A stretch of DNA of 64,000 bases, taken from positions 939,696 to 1,003,695 of the forward strand of contig NZ_GG770554.1 of the NCBI RefSeq assembly GCF_000164135.1, written 5' to 3'. This DNA comes from Mycobacterium parascrofulaceum ATCC BAA-614 (GTDB taxonomy: Bacteria > Actinomycetota > Actinomycetes > Mycobacteriales > Mycobacteriaceae). Positions 26,300-34,823 of the stretch are shown here, in pieces. Below the pieces are notes generated by a model that was not told where the DNA came from, ran no database searches, and saw only the letters and a program-made list of their open reading frames with translations. Every line of letters starts with the position of its first letter. Within the stretch, counting starts at the first letter, position 1. The position numbers and the translations under genes were made by a program.

Positions 26300-27508
26300 C
26301 TACTTCGCGTCGAACGTCACGGGAAGCGCCGTCGGTGAACGGAAAGGCTGGCCATGGATGTGCGGGTCGTCGTCGGTGCGCAGCCTGACGTTGGTGACCC
26401 GATCCAGCAGGCACTCGACCGCCACGCGGGTTTCCAGCCGCGCCAGGTGCAGACCCAGGCACGTGTGCTCACCGGCGGCGAAGGAGATGTGCGGCAGGTG
26501 CTTGCGGAAGATGTCGAATTCCTCCGCACGCTCCCAGCGCCGCTCGTCGCGGTTCGCTGACCCGATGCACACGCCGACCACCGACCGCGCCGGAATCTCG
26601 ACACCCTGAAGCTCGGTGTCCTCGGTGGTGAAGCGCTGCACGGTGGTCAGCGGTGTCTCGAAGCGCAGACCCTCCTCGATCGCCTGCGGCAGTAGCTCGC
26701 GGTCGGCCCGCACCGCGGCGAACTGGTCCGGGTGGGTGAGAAGCAGGTACAACAGGTTGCCCGACGACCGGTACGTGGTCTCCAGCCCGGCGGGCAACAG
26801 CAGCCGCAAGAAGGAGTAAATGGCTTCATCGCTGAGCTTTTCGCCGTCGATCTCCGCGGTGACCAGATCGCCGATGATGTCCTCGGTCGGTTCCGACTTG
26901 CGCTGTTCGATCTGCTCGACGAAGTAGTCCTTGAGCGCCGCCGACGCCTCGAAGGCGCGCTCGTAGTCGACGTGATAACTGATCAACTGCACGGCGCGCT
27001 TGCGGAACGTCGGCAGGTCGTCGGCGGGCAGCCCCAGCAGCCGGGCGATGACGCGGGTGGGGAATTCGAAGGTGAAGTCGCGGACCAGGTCGGCTTGACC
27101 GGCCTCGATGAACTCGTCGATCAGCGCGTTGCAGATCGGCCGCACAATGGTGTTCTCCCAGCGGGCCAACGCCTTCGACTTGAACGCCGCGGACACGAGG
27201 TTGCGGTGGTCGCGGTGCTTCTTTCCCTCCATCGCCAGAATTGTCGGGCCCATGAACAGGCCGATCGTCTTGTCATACGGCGCGGAGCTGAACACCCGTC
27301 CGTCGCGGAACACCGTGTTCACCGCGTCGAAGGACACCGCGGAGTACTCGCGCTTGGGCCTCAGCGACTCGGGTGTCCTGGAATAGTCCATCACCGTGCC
27401 GCGGAACACCCCGGATTCGCGGCGCTTGCGGGCAAAGAACGGGTAGGGATCACGCAGGCTGACGGTCTGGCCGTCGGCGCCGGCGGCGGCGTGAACGTTG
27501 GTCGTCAC
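26300..27508 (-). CDS. Cytochrome P450
   Basis: A 402-residue soluble P450. The heme loop is FAAGEHTCLGLHLARLE, the ExxR helix lies in EEGLRFETP, and the I-helix reads LLLPAGLETTYRSSGN (Glu-Thr instead of Asp-Thr). It probably hydroxylates an alicyclic or lipid substrate with ferredoxin-delivered electrons. The start is the GTG at 27508 with GGAGATCGAAG upstream; the frame to 27583 lacks a P450 N-terminus. It is a clear paralogue of the P450 at 45901-47127 (long identical I-helix block). It heads the operon with CaiB and thiolase, behind the perfect operator dyad at 27560. Confidence 0.92.
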   Translation of the reverse strand: MTTNVHAAAGADGQTVSLRDPYPFFARKRRESGVFRGTVMDYSRTPESLRPKREYSAVSFDAVNTVFRDGRVFSSAPYDKTIGLFMGPTILAMEGKKHRDHRNLVSAAFKSKALARWENTIVRPICNALIDEFIEAGQADLVRDFTFEFPTRVIARLLGLPADDLPTFRKRAVQLISYHVDYERAFEASAALKDYFVEQIEQRKSEPTEDIIGDLVTAEIDGEKLSDEAIYSFLRLLLPAGLETTYRSSGNLLYLLLTHPDQFAAVRADRELLPQAIEEGLRFETPLTTVQRFTTEDTELQGVEIPARSVVGVCIGSANRDERRWERAEEFDIFRKHLPHISFAAGEHTCLGLHLARLETRVAVECLLDRVTNVRLRTDDDPHIHGQPFRSPTALPVTFDAK

Positions 27509-27559
27509 CTTCGATCTCCAGCATCTTCGGCGGGAACGGCAGGCCCTCGCGTACGATCG

Positions 27560-27585
27560 TACTGTAATTCTTACAGTAGGCAATA
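27560..27585. promoter_or_regulatory. Perfect operator dyad plus TACAGTAGGCAATA box
   Basis: TACTGTAA (27560-27567), spacer TTC, and TTACAGTA (27571-27578) form a perfect 8-3-8 inverted repeat. It continues as GGCAATA, giving the 14-base box TACAGTAGGCAATA identical to 8987-9000. It stands 52 bases upstream of the P450 GTG, as expected for a TetR-type operator. It is the clearest copy in the window. Confidence 0.7.
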
Positions 27586-27649
27586 TGGCGAGGCCCGCGG
27601 AAGTCGCCCTTCCGGAAGCCGCCTCAGCGATCGGCGCGGATCGAGCCGG

Positions 27650-29302
27650 TCAGCCGTTCACCGCCTGCTCGCGCGCCCAGCGGTAATCGGCCTTGCCCGA
27701 CGGGCTGCGCTCGATCGCCGCGCGGAAAACGATCGCTTTCGGAAGCTTGTAGCGGGCCAACGACCGCCCGGCGTGCGCGACCAGCTCCTCGGCGTCGGCG
27801 CGGGCGCCCTCGGCCAGCGCGACAACGGCAACCACCTCCTGGCCCCATCGCTCGCTGGGCCGCCCGGCGACCACCACGTCGGCCACCGCCGGATGCGACG
27901 CGATGGCGGTCTCGACCTCCTCGACGAAGATCTTCTCCCCGCCCGAGTTGATGGTCACCGAATCACGGCCCAGCAATTCGATGCTGCCGTCGGCGCGGTG
28001 GCGTGCCCGGTCACCCGGGATCGCGTATCGCACTCCGTCGATGACGGGAAACGTCTTGGCGGTCTTGGCCGCATCGCCCTTGTAGCCCAGGGGGACGTAG
28101 CCGCGCTGGGCCAGCCAGCCCATCCCGTCGTGACCGGGCTCCAGGATGGCGCTCAGGTCCTCGGCGGCCACGAACGTGTCCGGTCCCGCGTTGAACGTTC
28201 CGGTCGACACCGCCCCCGAGGTCGACAGGTGGTGCATCTGCGCGCCGGTCTCGGAGGATCCCACCCCGTCGACGACGACGGCGTTCGGCAGGACTTCGAT
28301 CAATCGCTGCTTGACGTACGGGGTGAGCAACGCGCCGCCGTTGGCGACCACAGCCAACGACGACACGTCCGCGATGCCTTTCTCGATGGCGGCGACCAGC
28401 GGCCGGGCCATGGCGTCGCCGACCACGGTCACCACGGTCACCCGCTCGCGCTCGATGGTCCCGACGACCTCGTCGGCGTCGAGCCGGTCGACGACCGACG
28501 GGAAGACGACGGACTGCCCGGTCGTGATCGCGGTCATCACGCTCCACTGGGCCGCTCCGTGCATCAGCGGCGGCAGGACCATCAGCTTGGTGCCGGGACC
28601 GGCAGCCGCCCCCGCCGCGATCTCCTCGACGGACCCGAACGGCTCACCGGTCATCAGGTTGCGCCCGCCGAACGACGTCATGAAGATGTCGTGCTGGCGC
28701 CACAGCACGCCTTTCGGCATTCCGGTCGTTCCGCCCGTGTACAGGACATACAGGTCGTCGGGCGAATGCCGAACCGGTGGCGGCTCCGGTGCGCCGGACG
28801 CGATGATGCTCTCGTAATCCACTGCGCCATAGATCAGTTCGTTGCCCGAGTCGTCGGCGATCTGAATAAGCACCCGCAGTTGGGGCAGGTCCGGCAGGAT
28901 TTCGGCCACCCGGGGCGCGAACGCGGCGTGATAGATGAGCGCGGTCGCCCCCGAATCCGCGAGCAGGTACTGCAGCTCGTTTTTGACGTAGCGGAAGTTG
29001 ACGTTGAACGGGGCCACGCGAGCCTGGAACGAGCCGAGCAACGCCTCGACGAATTCGTTCCCGTTGTAGGCGTAGATCCCGAGCAGGTCCTGGCCGGCCT
29101 CGTGGCCGGCGACGGCGGAGCGTTCGGTGTGGCACCCCAACCCTCGCGAATGCAGGTACGCGGCGAGGCGGCGCGACCGTTCGATCACTTGTTTGTAGCT
29201 GTAGCGCCGTCCGCCCTGGATCAGCAGCTCGCGATCGGGAATGGCGGCCGCGACGGCCGCCGCGACGGCGGGCACCGTGAATTCTGTTGCTGTGTCGGAC
29301 AT
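27650..29302 (-). CDS. Acyl-CoA synthetase, FadD19-like
   Basis: A 550-residue adenylate-forming ligase. P-loop VLYTGGTTGMPKGVLWRQ; DGVGSSETGAQM in the middle; RSPSGKADYRWARE with the catalytic Lys at the C-terminus. The LWRQ and DYRWA features group it with the 16289-17956 ligase and with mycobacterial steroid-type FadD proteins. The ATG at 29302 follows GAGAGG; the TTG at 29314 is rejected because it lies inside the ribosome site. A long hairpin separates it from the upstream thioesterase gene. Substrate not determined. Confidence 0.92.
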   Translation of the reverse strand: MSDTATEFTVPAVAAAVAAAIPDRELLIQGGRRYSYKQVIERSRRLAAYLHSRGLGCHTERSAVAGHEAGQDLLGIYAYNGNEFVEALLGSFQARVAPFNVNFRYVKNELQYLLADSGATALIYHAAFAPRVAEILPDLPQLRVLIQIADDSGNELIYGAVDYESIIASGAPEPPPVRHSPDDLYVLYTGGTTGMPKGVLWRQHDIFMTSFGGRNLMTGEPFGSVEEIAAGAAAGPGTKLMVLPPLMHGAAQWSVMTAITTGQSVVFPSVVDRLDADEVVGTIERERVTVVTVVGDAMARPLVAAIEKGIADVSSLAVVANGGALLTPYVKQRLIEVLPNAVVVDGVGSSETGAQMHHLSTSGAVSTGTFNAGPDTFVAAEDLSAILEPGHDGMGWLAQRGYVPLGYKGDAAKTAKTFPVIDGVRYAIPGDRARHRADGSIELLGRDSVTINSGGEKIFVEEVETAIASHPAVADVVVAGRPSERWGQEVVAVVALAEGARADAEELVAHAGRSLARYKLPKAIVFRAAIERSPSGKADYRWAREQAVNG

Positions 29303-29324
29303 CAGGCCTCTCAAGTAGTAACGC

Positions 29325-29382
29325 CGAGCAGACGCAGAATCGCATGAGCGGGAACCGCGCGATGCGATTCTGCGTCTGCTCG
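29325..29382. repeat. 21-bp perfect inverted repeat (intra-operon hairpin)
   Basis: Arms at 29325-29345 (starting CGAGCAGACGCAGAATC) and 29362-29382 are exact complements around a 16-base loop. The hairpin begins 6 bases after the thioesterase stop and ends 23 bases before the FadD ATG on the minus strand. It has no U tract. It may attenuate or stabilise the message, or be a REP-like mobile palindrome (inference). Confidence 0.85.
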
Positions 29383-29387
29383 CGCTT

Positions 29388-30008
29388 TCACGGCTGGTGG
29401 GGGAGCAATCGGACCATCAGGCCGTTGGCTTCGGTGAGCAGCGTGCCGTCAGTGGCCGTCATCGTAGCCGAGATGAGGATCTTCCTGCCCTCGATATCGG
29501 TGATACGCCCCCGCGCGGTCAACGGCTCGTCGATCGGGGTGATGTTCCGGTAGTCGACGTGCAGGTATGCCGTCCGCGTGGGTGGCGTCCCGGCCGTGGA
29601 CACCATCATCCCGAAGAGCCAGTCGTAGAACAGGGGGATCATGCCGCCGTGTACGGCGTTGTTTCCGCCCACGTGGGATCGGCTGAAATGCCCGGCCATC
29701 GCGACACCGTTCGGACCGGATTCGGTGACGGTCCACGGCGGTAGCAGTGGGTGGCCCAGGCCGTGCAGCTCGATGACGCGGCCGGCCGGCGCCGCGCCTT
29801 CGGGCACCTGGTGGCCGTCCAGCAGGGCGCAGGCCTCTTCGACGTGGCGGGCCGCGGCGGTCCACGCCGCGCTGTCCGGACTGCTGGCGACGGTCAGGTC
29901 CTGCAGGCGGCGCATCGCGTCCACGAACCGGCCCAGGCCGGGTGGTGCGTGGTCGGCGGGCTTGATGTCGGGGAACCCGCCGCGGACTCCGGGTGCGGTC
30001 TCGGTCAA
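29388..30008 (-). CDS. Hotdog-fold thioesterase (PaaI-like)
   Basis: A 206-residue protein with an N-terminal helical part and a C-terminal hotdog domain. GNNAVHGGMIPLFYDWLFGM carries the HGG and the Asp of the active helix, and RTAYLHVDYRNITPIDEPL the following strands. The start is a TTG at 30008 that overlaps the previous stop as TTGA and has GGAGG 5 bases upstream; no ATG fits. It probably hydrolyses CoA esters of the pathway. Fairly similar in layout to the thioesterase at 9082-9789, suggesting two branch points with CoA release. Confidence 0.8.
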   Translation of the reverse strand: MTETAPGVRGGFPDIKPADHAPPGLGRFVDAMRRLQDLTVASSPDSAAWTAAARHVEEACALLDGHQVPEGAAPAGRVIELHGLGHPLLPPWTVTESGPNGVAMAGHFSRSHVGGNNAVHGGMIPLFYDWLFGMMVSTAGTPPTRTAYLHVDYRNITPIDEPLTARGRITDIEGRKILISATMTATDGTLLTEANGLMVRLLPHQP

Positions 30009-30625
30009 TGCCGCCTCCAGACCTCGAGCAGCGCATCGGTCGTGGTGATGGTCGCAAGCAGCGACAGGGTGTTGGCGATGACGGCCTCTCCATACTCGGT
30101 CGGTACGCCGGCAACGGCGTCCCGGGGAACGATCACGCGATAGGCGGCGTTGACGGCGTCCATGACGACGTTGGGGATGGCGATGTTCAGGGACACCCCC
30201 ACGACGACGATGGTGGACGCCCCGAGGTTGCGTAGTACCGCGTCCAGGTCCGTGCCCCCCATCGGCCCGACGCCGTGCCAGCGGCTCAGCACCAGATCGT
30301 CTGGCTCCGGCCCCAATTCGGGCAACAGTGCGGCCCCGGGAGTGCCGGGGGTGATGTCGACCTGCTCGTGCCCCATGTTGAAGATCTTGGCGTTGTGGTT
30401 GGAGCCGAGCCCGTCGGGCCGTCGTTGCACCAGGCAGTGGACGACGCGGACGCCGGCCGCCCGGGCCACCGGCAACAGCCGCACGATGTTGGGTAGGGCG
30501 ACCCGGCGCGCCTCGGTGGCCAGCATCCCCAGGCCGGCGTTCGGGCCCATCACCGCGCCCTGGCACTCCTGGGTGACGATCGCGGTGTGGCCGGGCGCCG
30601 CGATATCGGCCAGCTGGGGCGTCAT
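30005..30625 (-). CDS. Isochorismatase-fold protein lacking the catalytic Cys
   Basis: A 206-residue member of the isochorismatase/cysteine-hydrolase fold. HTAIVTQECQGAVMG corresponds to the N-terminal motif, where the usual Asp is Glu (E20). GVSLNIAIPNVVMDAVNAAY aligns with the G-x-x-T-N-x-C-V-x-x-T-x-x-D-A motif, with the nucleophilic Cys replaced by Ala149. It is thus probably not a standard amidase or hydrolase; a different chemistry or a structural role is possible. The ATG at 30625 overlaps the Rieske oxygenase stop as ATGA, so its dose is tied to that enzyme. Confidence 0.82.
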   Translation of the reverse strand: MTPQLADIAAPGHTAIVTQECQGAVMGPNAGLGMLATEARRVALPNIVRLLPVARAAGVRVVHCLVQRRPDGLGSNHNAKIFNMGHEQVDITPGTPGAALLPELGPEPDDLVLSRWHGVGPMGGTDLDAVLRNLGASTIVVVGVSLNIAIPNVVMDAVNAAYRVIVPRDAVAGVPTEYGEAVIANTLSLLATITTTDALLEVWRRH

Positions 30626-31614
30626 GCCGGCACTTCGTAGAACTGCGTCGCCCACTTACGCAGCGCCATATACCCTTTGGCGTCCACCTTGGAGAGCGCC
30701 GGGTTCTCTACGTACTTCTGGTAGCGCCAGATCTGCAGGTCGTCGAAAACGGTGGACAGGAACTGTTTTTCGATGACGTCGCGCAGCTTGCCCTGTGGTA
30801 CGTCGGAGTCGTCGCCGGGAAGCCGCGGCCACCAGATCGAGTAGAAGAGGTCCGAACACCCGTCGTCGACCGGTGTGCAGGTGAAGATCAGCCGATGGTT
30901 CTGCGCCCCCTCGAAGACACTGATCGCCCCGCCCAGTCCGAACAGGTGGCTGTGGAACCGCAACGCGAGGTCCTCGGGGTTGTCGCTGCGCGCGTCCGGC
31001 CACCCCGCGACGAATTGCCACTCGTGGTCGACGATCTTCCAGTCCAGCACCCGCGGGGTGACCGTGGCGTGATGCACGTATTCGAAATGCGCGCTGTCGG
31101 GCGCGTTCTCCGCGACGATCTGCGGATGCACCGGCTCGCGCTCGGCGCGCCGGGAGAACTCCGGGTAGGCGCGGTAGTAGGCCGCGGGGTCGGTCTCGAA
31201 TTGCGGGAACTTCCGGAAGATGTCCGGCATCTCCCACTGCGGCTCCTTGCCGTCCGGCTGGTGCCAGACGAACACGCAGTCGTACTGCTCGCGTACCGGG
31301 TACACCCGCAGCCGCAGCGCGCGGTTCGGCCGGTCCGGTTGGTAGGGGATGTACCGGTTGGTGCCGTCCGGTCCCCAGCGCCAGCCATGGAACGGGCACT
31401 CGACACAATCGCCCAGCACTTTGCCGCCGTGGCCGATGTGGGCGCCGAGGTGTTTGCAGTGCGCTTCCAGCACGTGCAGCTCCCCGGACTCGTCGCGGTA
31501 GGCCACCAGGTCCTCGCCGAAATAGTGCAGCGGCCGCACCTCGCCGATCGGGAATTCGGGCGACCACCCGACCATGAACCACCCGGTGACCTTCCAGGTG
31601 AAAGGCACTTTCAC
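30622..31614 (-). CDS. Rieske non-heme iron oxygenase, KshA-like
   Basis: A 330-residue terminal oxygenase. The [2Fe-2S] Rieske ligands are C53/H55 (HCKHLGAHIGHG) and C73/H76 (CVECPFHGW). The mononuclear iron site lies in ENAPDSAHFEYVHH. Size and sequence style resemble 3-ketosteroid 9alpha-hydroxylase oxygenase (KshA) and related alicyclic hydroxylases. A reductase (KshB type) is not in the window. The GTG start at 31614 has GGAGG about 7 bases upstream. It is read divergently from the Baeyer-Villiger-type gene through a shared operator region. Confidence 0.9.
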   Translation of the reverse strand: MKVPFTWKVTGWFMVGWSPEFPIGEVRPLHYFGEDLVAYRDESGELHVLEAHCKHLGAHIGHGGKVLGDCVECPFHGWRWGPDGTNRYIPYQPDRPNRALRLRVYPVREQYDCVFVWHQPDGKEPQWEMPDIFRKFPQFETDPAAYYRAYPEFSRRAEREPVHPQIVAENAPDSAHFEYVHHATVTPRVLDWKIVDHEWQFVAGWPDARSDNPEDLALRFHSHLFGLGGAISVFEGAQNHRLIFTCTPVDDGCSDLFYSIWWPRLPGDDSDVPQGKLRDVIEKQFLSTVFDDLQIWRYQKYVENPALSKVDAKGYMALRKWATQFYEVPA

Positions 31615-31635
31615 GCCGAAGCCTCCGAACGTCTG

Positions 31636-31662
31636 ATACTAAGTCCATTACAGTATAGATTT
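31636..31662. promoter_or_regulatory. Putative operator between Rieske oxygenase and BVMO genes
   Basis: TTACAGTATAGATTT at 31648-31662 shares the TTACAGTA core of the island box. ATACT (31636-31640) and AGTAT (31652-31656) form an inverted repeat around 11 bases. The 81-base gap must serve both divergent genes. Confidence 0.5.
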
Positions 31663-31695
31663 CAGCAGTCGGGTCCGTGCACGGCAAGGAGTGAA

Positions 31696-33321
31696 GTGAC
31701 TGAAGCGGCTGACAGTCGGATCGAGGTCATCGTCATCGGCGCCGGCTTCTCCGGGCTGTACATGCTGCATCGGTTGCGCCAAGCGGGCATCCGGGCCCGT
31801 GTCCTGGAGATGGCCGACGATGTCGGCGGCACGTGGTTGTACAACCGGTACCCGGGCGCGCGCTGCGATATCGAGAGCATTGAATACTCTTACAGCTTCT
31901 CCGAAGAGATTCAGCAGGAATGGGTTTGGACCGAGTCGATGCCGGCCCAGCCGGAGATCGAGGCCTACCTGAACTTCGTCGCCGACCGGCTCGACCTCCG
32001 CCGCGACATCCAGTTCGACACCGAGGTCGTCGCTATGACCTTCGACGAGGACGCCGCGGCCTGGGTGGTGCGAACCAATGCCGGCGAGACGTTCCGGGCC
32101 CCGTTCGTCGTCGCGGCCTCGGGCATCCTCTCCGTTCCGTTGAAGCCCGACATCCCGGGTATGGACAGCTTCGCCGGCGCCTCGCTGTACACCAGCCACT
32201 GGCCCAGAGAGGGCTTCGACCTGACCGGGAAGCGGGTCGGCGTTATCGGGACCGGTTCCACCGGCGTTCAGCTCATTCCCGTGGTGGCGCGGGAAGCACT
32301 GCAGCTCCGCGTGTTCCAGCGTTCACCCGCCTACACCCTGCCCTGGCGCGTGCACCGGTTCGAGGCCGGCGAGCTGGACGGGATGAAGGCCCGCTACGAC
32401 GAAATCCGGGCCGCACAGCGGGCCCACCCGATCGGGGCGGCGCGGCTGAGCGCCTTCTCGGTGCTGCTGGAAATGCTGGGCAGGCCGCCGCTGAAGTCCG
32501 CCACCCGCGAGGAGCAATTGCGCGCCATCGAGGACCACGGCGTGCTGGGCGCGCTCAACTGGGGTGACGTTTTCTTCGACATCGAGGCGAACCGAATGGC
32601 CGCCAAGCTGTACGGCGACGCGGTGGCCCGCATCGTCAGGGATCCGGACACCGCGGCCTCGCTGGTGCCCGTCCATCCGTTCGCGTGCAAGCGGCCGATC
32701 ATCGACCAGGGTTACTACGAGACCTTCAACCGGGACAACGTCACCCTCGTCGACCTGCGCAAGTCACCGATCCGCGAGGTGACGCAGGGTGGCATCCGCA
32801 CCGAGGGCAACTCCTACGACCTGGACGTCATCATCTACGCCACGGGCTTCGACGCGATGACGGGGGCGCTGAGCCGCATCGACATCCGCGGCCGCGACGG
32901 GATGTCGCTCGCCGAGTTCTGGTCGAGCAAGGGCGCGCTGTCCTATCTTGGGTTGGCGGTCGCGGGCTTCCCCAACCTCTTCACCATCCAGGGGCCGGGC
33001 AGTCCCAGCGCCGCCACCAACTTCGTCGCCGCGCTGGAACAGCATGTGGAGTGGATAGGTGATTGCATCGCACACCTGCGGGACCGCCGTATCCGCACGA
33101 TCGAGGCGCTGGCCACCGCGCAGCAGGAGTGGATCGACCACACCACCGCGCTCGTTGCGCCGACGGTGCTGGTCCACCCGTCCTGCAACTCGTGGTACAA
33201 CGGCGGCAACGTGCCCGGGAAGAAGCGGATGTACATGGGCTACACCGGCGGAATCCCCGAATATCGGCGCCGCTGCGACGAGATCGCGGCCGGCGGATAC
33301 ACCGGTTTCAAGCTGGCTTAG
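31696..33321 (+). CDS. Baeyer-Villiger-type flavin monooxygenase
   Basis: A 541-residue FAD/NADPH monooxygenase. IVIGAGFSGLYMLHRL binds FAD, GVIGTGSTGVQLIPV binds NADPH, and FAGASLYTSHWP is the BVMO fingerprint with Tyr165 at the usual His of FxGxxxHxxxWP. It may insert oxygen next to a ketone to open a ring or remove a side chain; the His change makes the exact reaction uncertain. The GTG at 31696 has AAGGA 5 bases upstream. The next gene begins at the base after its stop. Confidence 0.87.
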   Translation: MTEAADSRIEVIVIGAGFSGLYMLHRLRQAGIRARVLEMADDVGGTWLYNRYPGARCDIESIEYSYSFSEEIQQEWVWTESMPAQPEIEAYLNFVADRLDLRRDIQFDTEVVAMTFDEDAAAWVVRTNAGETFRAPFVVAASGILSVPLKPDIPGMDSFAGASLYTSHWPREGFDLTGKRVGVIGTGSTGVQLIPVVAREALQLRVFQRSPAYTLPWRVHRFEAGELDGMKARYDEIRAAQRAHPIGAARLSAFSVLLEMLGRPPLKSATREEQLRAIEDHGVLGALNWGDVFFDIEANRMAAKLYGDAVARIVRDPDTAASLVPVHPFACKRPIIDQGYYETFNRDNVTLVDLRKSPIREVTQGGIRTEGNSYDLDVIIYATGFDAMTGALSRIDIRGRDGMSLAEFWSSKGALSYLGLAVAGFPNLFTIQGPGSPSAATNFVAALEQHVEWIGDCIAHLRDRRIRTIEALATAQQEWIDHTTALVAPTVLVHPSCNSWYNGGNVPGKKRMYMGYTGGIPEYRRRCDEIAAGGYTGFKLA

Positions 33322-34449
33322 GTGAGTGCCATGTCGAAGGTGACGCAAGGCTTTGGTCTGGCCCGGGACGCGACCCGCGAGCTGGGGATGCTGCTGCCCC
33401 GCACGGTGGCCGGGCTGAACCGGTCAACCGGCTGGGTGCCGGCGTCGCCGCGCGGGGTGCGGCAGTTCGGCGAGGTCCTGCTGGACGAGCTTGTGCTGAG
33501 CGGCTTTTCGCTGCTCGGCGGCAGTCCCGCGGCGATGCGGCCCCTGTCGGGCTGCACAGCCGCGGCTGAAGAACTGTCGGACCTGGGCATCGACCGCGCG
33601 CACGCCGACCCGGCGCCGCTGCGGGCGACCTCGGTGCGGCGGCGGCGCATCGGCAACCTCGCCTACGAGCGGATGGCGTTCGAGCACGACCCGGCGTTGC
33701 CCAGAGCGCTGCAAGCCGAGGGACTGGGCGGGCCGGCCCGGGCGGTGGTGCACCTGTGCCGGCACGACGACGGTCCGAGGCCCTGGCTCGTCTGGGTGCA
33801 CGGCGCCGGTCAGGGCGGTACGGAAGACCTGTTGCTGAGCCGCATCGGCCGAATACATCACCAGCTCGGGTTCAACGTCGCGCTGCCCGTGCAGCCCGGT
33901 CACGGTTGCCGTCGCCGCGAATGGCCCGCGTACCCGGACATGGACCCGTTGGGCAACGTCGCCGGCATGATGCGCGCCGTTTCGGAGATCCGCGCGGTGG
34001 TGCGCTGGGCGCAACCGCAGGCCAGCGCGGTTGTGGTGGCGGGGATTTCGATGGGCACTCCGGTGGCCGCACTGGTTTCCCACCTGGAGAGGCGGGTCGA
34101 CGCCGTCGCGCTGTACACCCCGATCCTGGGGCTCAACGCGATGATCGCCCGGCATCTCGGGCGCTGGGGATCGTCGCGGGACGCGTTCCGGGACCTGTTG
34201 GCGTCCCCGCAGGTGGCGCAGCTGACCTCGGTGATCGACCCGCTGCGGGCGGATCCGGCACCGCCGCCGGAACGCCGGCTGATCGTCGGCGCCTGGCACG
34301 ACCGGATGGCGATGCGCGAGCCCGCCGTCGCGCTGCACGAGCGCTGGGGCGGCGAGCTGTACTGGTACGACGGCAGCCACGTCGGGCACATCTTCTCCCG
34401 GCGGGTGCAGCAGGTCACCGACCGATTCCTGCGCGGCGTGGCCGGCTGA
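33322..34449 (+). CDS. Alpha/beta hydrolase
   Basis: A 375-residue alpha/beta hydrolase with a long N-terminal region (about 150 residues) before the core. WLVWVHGAGQGG is the oxyanion strand, VVVAGISMGTPVAAL holds the nucleophile Ser, and GSHVGHIFSRR the catalytic His. Placed directly after a Baeyer-Villiger-type enzyme, it is a good candidate lactone or ester hydrolase for the product (inference). The GTG at 33322 abuts the previous stop; the ATG at 33331 is an alternative start. The next gene overlaps its stop. Confidence 0.83.
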   Translation: MSAMSKVTQGFGLARDATRELGMLLPRTVAGLNRSTGWVPASPRGVRQFGEVLLDELVLSGFSLLGGSPAAMRPLSGCTAAAEELSDLGIDRAHADPAPLRATSVRRRRIGNLAYERMAFEHDPALPRALQAEGLGGPARAVVHLCRHDDGPRPWLVWVHGAGQGGTEDLLLSRIGRIHHQLGFNVALPVQPGHGCRRREWPAYPDMDPLGNVAGMMRAVSEIRAVVRWAQPQASAVVVAGISMGTPVAALVSHLERRVDAVALYTPILGLNAMIARHLGRWGSSRDAFRDLLASPQVAQLTSVIDPLRADPAPPPERRLIVGAWHDRMAMREPAVALHERWGGELYWYDGSHVGHIFSRRVQQVTDRFLRGVAG

Positions 34450-34823
34450 TGGCCGCCACGCGCACGGCCCGCGAGGTGGTCGAGCTCTACAACCTCGTCG
34501 TCTGGAACGAGCAGAACTTGGAGCTGGCCGAGGAGTTGTTCGCCGACACCGTGATCCGCCACGAGGTGGGGGAGGCGCACGTTCTCACCCGGCAACAGGC
34601 GGTCAGCAGGGTCAGCGACGTCTGGGCGATGTTCGACACGCTGCGCTTCGACCTGAACGTCGTCGCCGCCGGCGACGAGCACGTCGCGATCGTCTACGAC
34701 TCATCGATGACCACCACGGACGGCACGGAGACCAACGTCGCCAGCATCGAGGTGTTCCGCGTCATCGACGGCAAGATCACCGAGGTCTGGAATTGCGGCT
34801 ACCAGCAAGGAGTTTGGAGTTGA
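34449..34823 (+). CDS. SnoaL/NTF2-like small protein
   Basis: A 124-residue protein of the NTF2 cone fold: helical start TAREVVELYNLVVWNEQN, a LAEELFADTVIRHEVGEAH segment, and paired strands ending in VFRVIDGKITEVWNCGYQQG. Such proteins act as isomerases, hydratases or cyclases on polyketide/steroid-like compounds; delta5-3-ketosteroid isomerase has this fold. The ATG overlaps the hydrolase stop (ATGA) and the next gene overlaps its own stop, so four genes from 31696 are tightly coupled. The exact reaction is unknown. Confidence 0.78.
   Translation: MAATRTAREVVELYNLVVWNEQNLELAEELFADTVIRHEVGEAHVLTRQQAVSRVSDVWAMFDTLRFDLNVVAAGDEHVAIVYDSSMTTTDGTETNVASIEVFRVIDGKITEVWNCGYQQGVWS

Noticed and set aside
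29325..29382. CRISPR or tRNA-like element
   Set aside because: It is a single hairpin without repeats and spacers, and has no cloverleaf or CCA features.
30009..30566. N-terminal extension of the thioesterase gene at 29388
   Set aside because: It would overlap the whole isochorismatase-fold gene; the TTG at 30008 has a ribosome site and overlaps the stop as TTGA.
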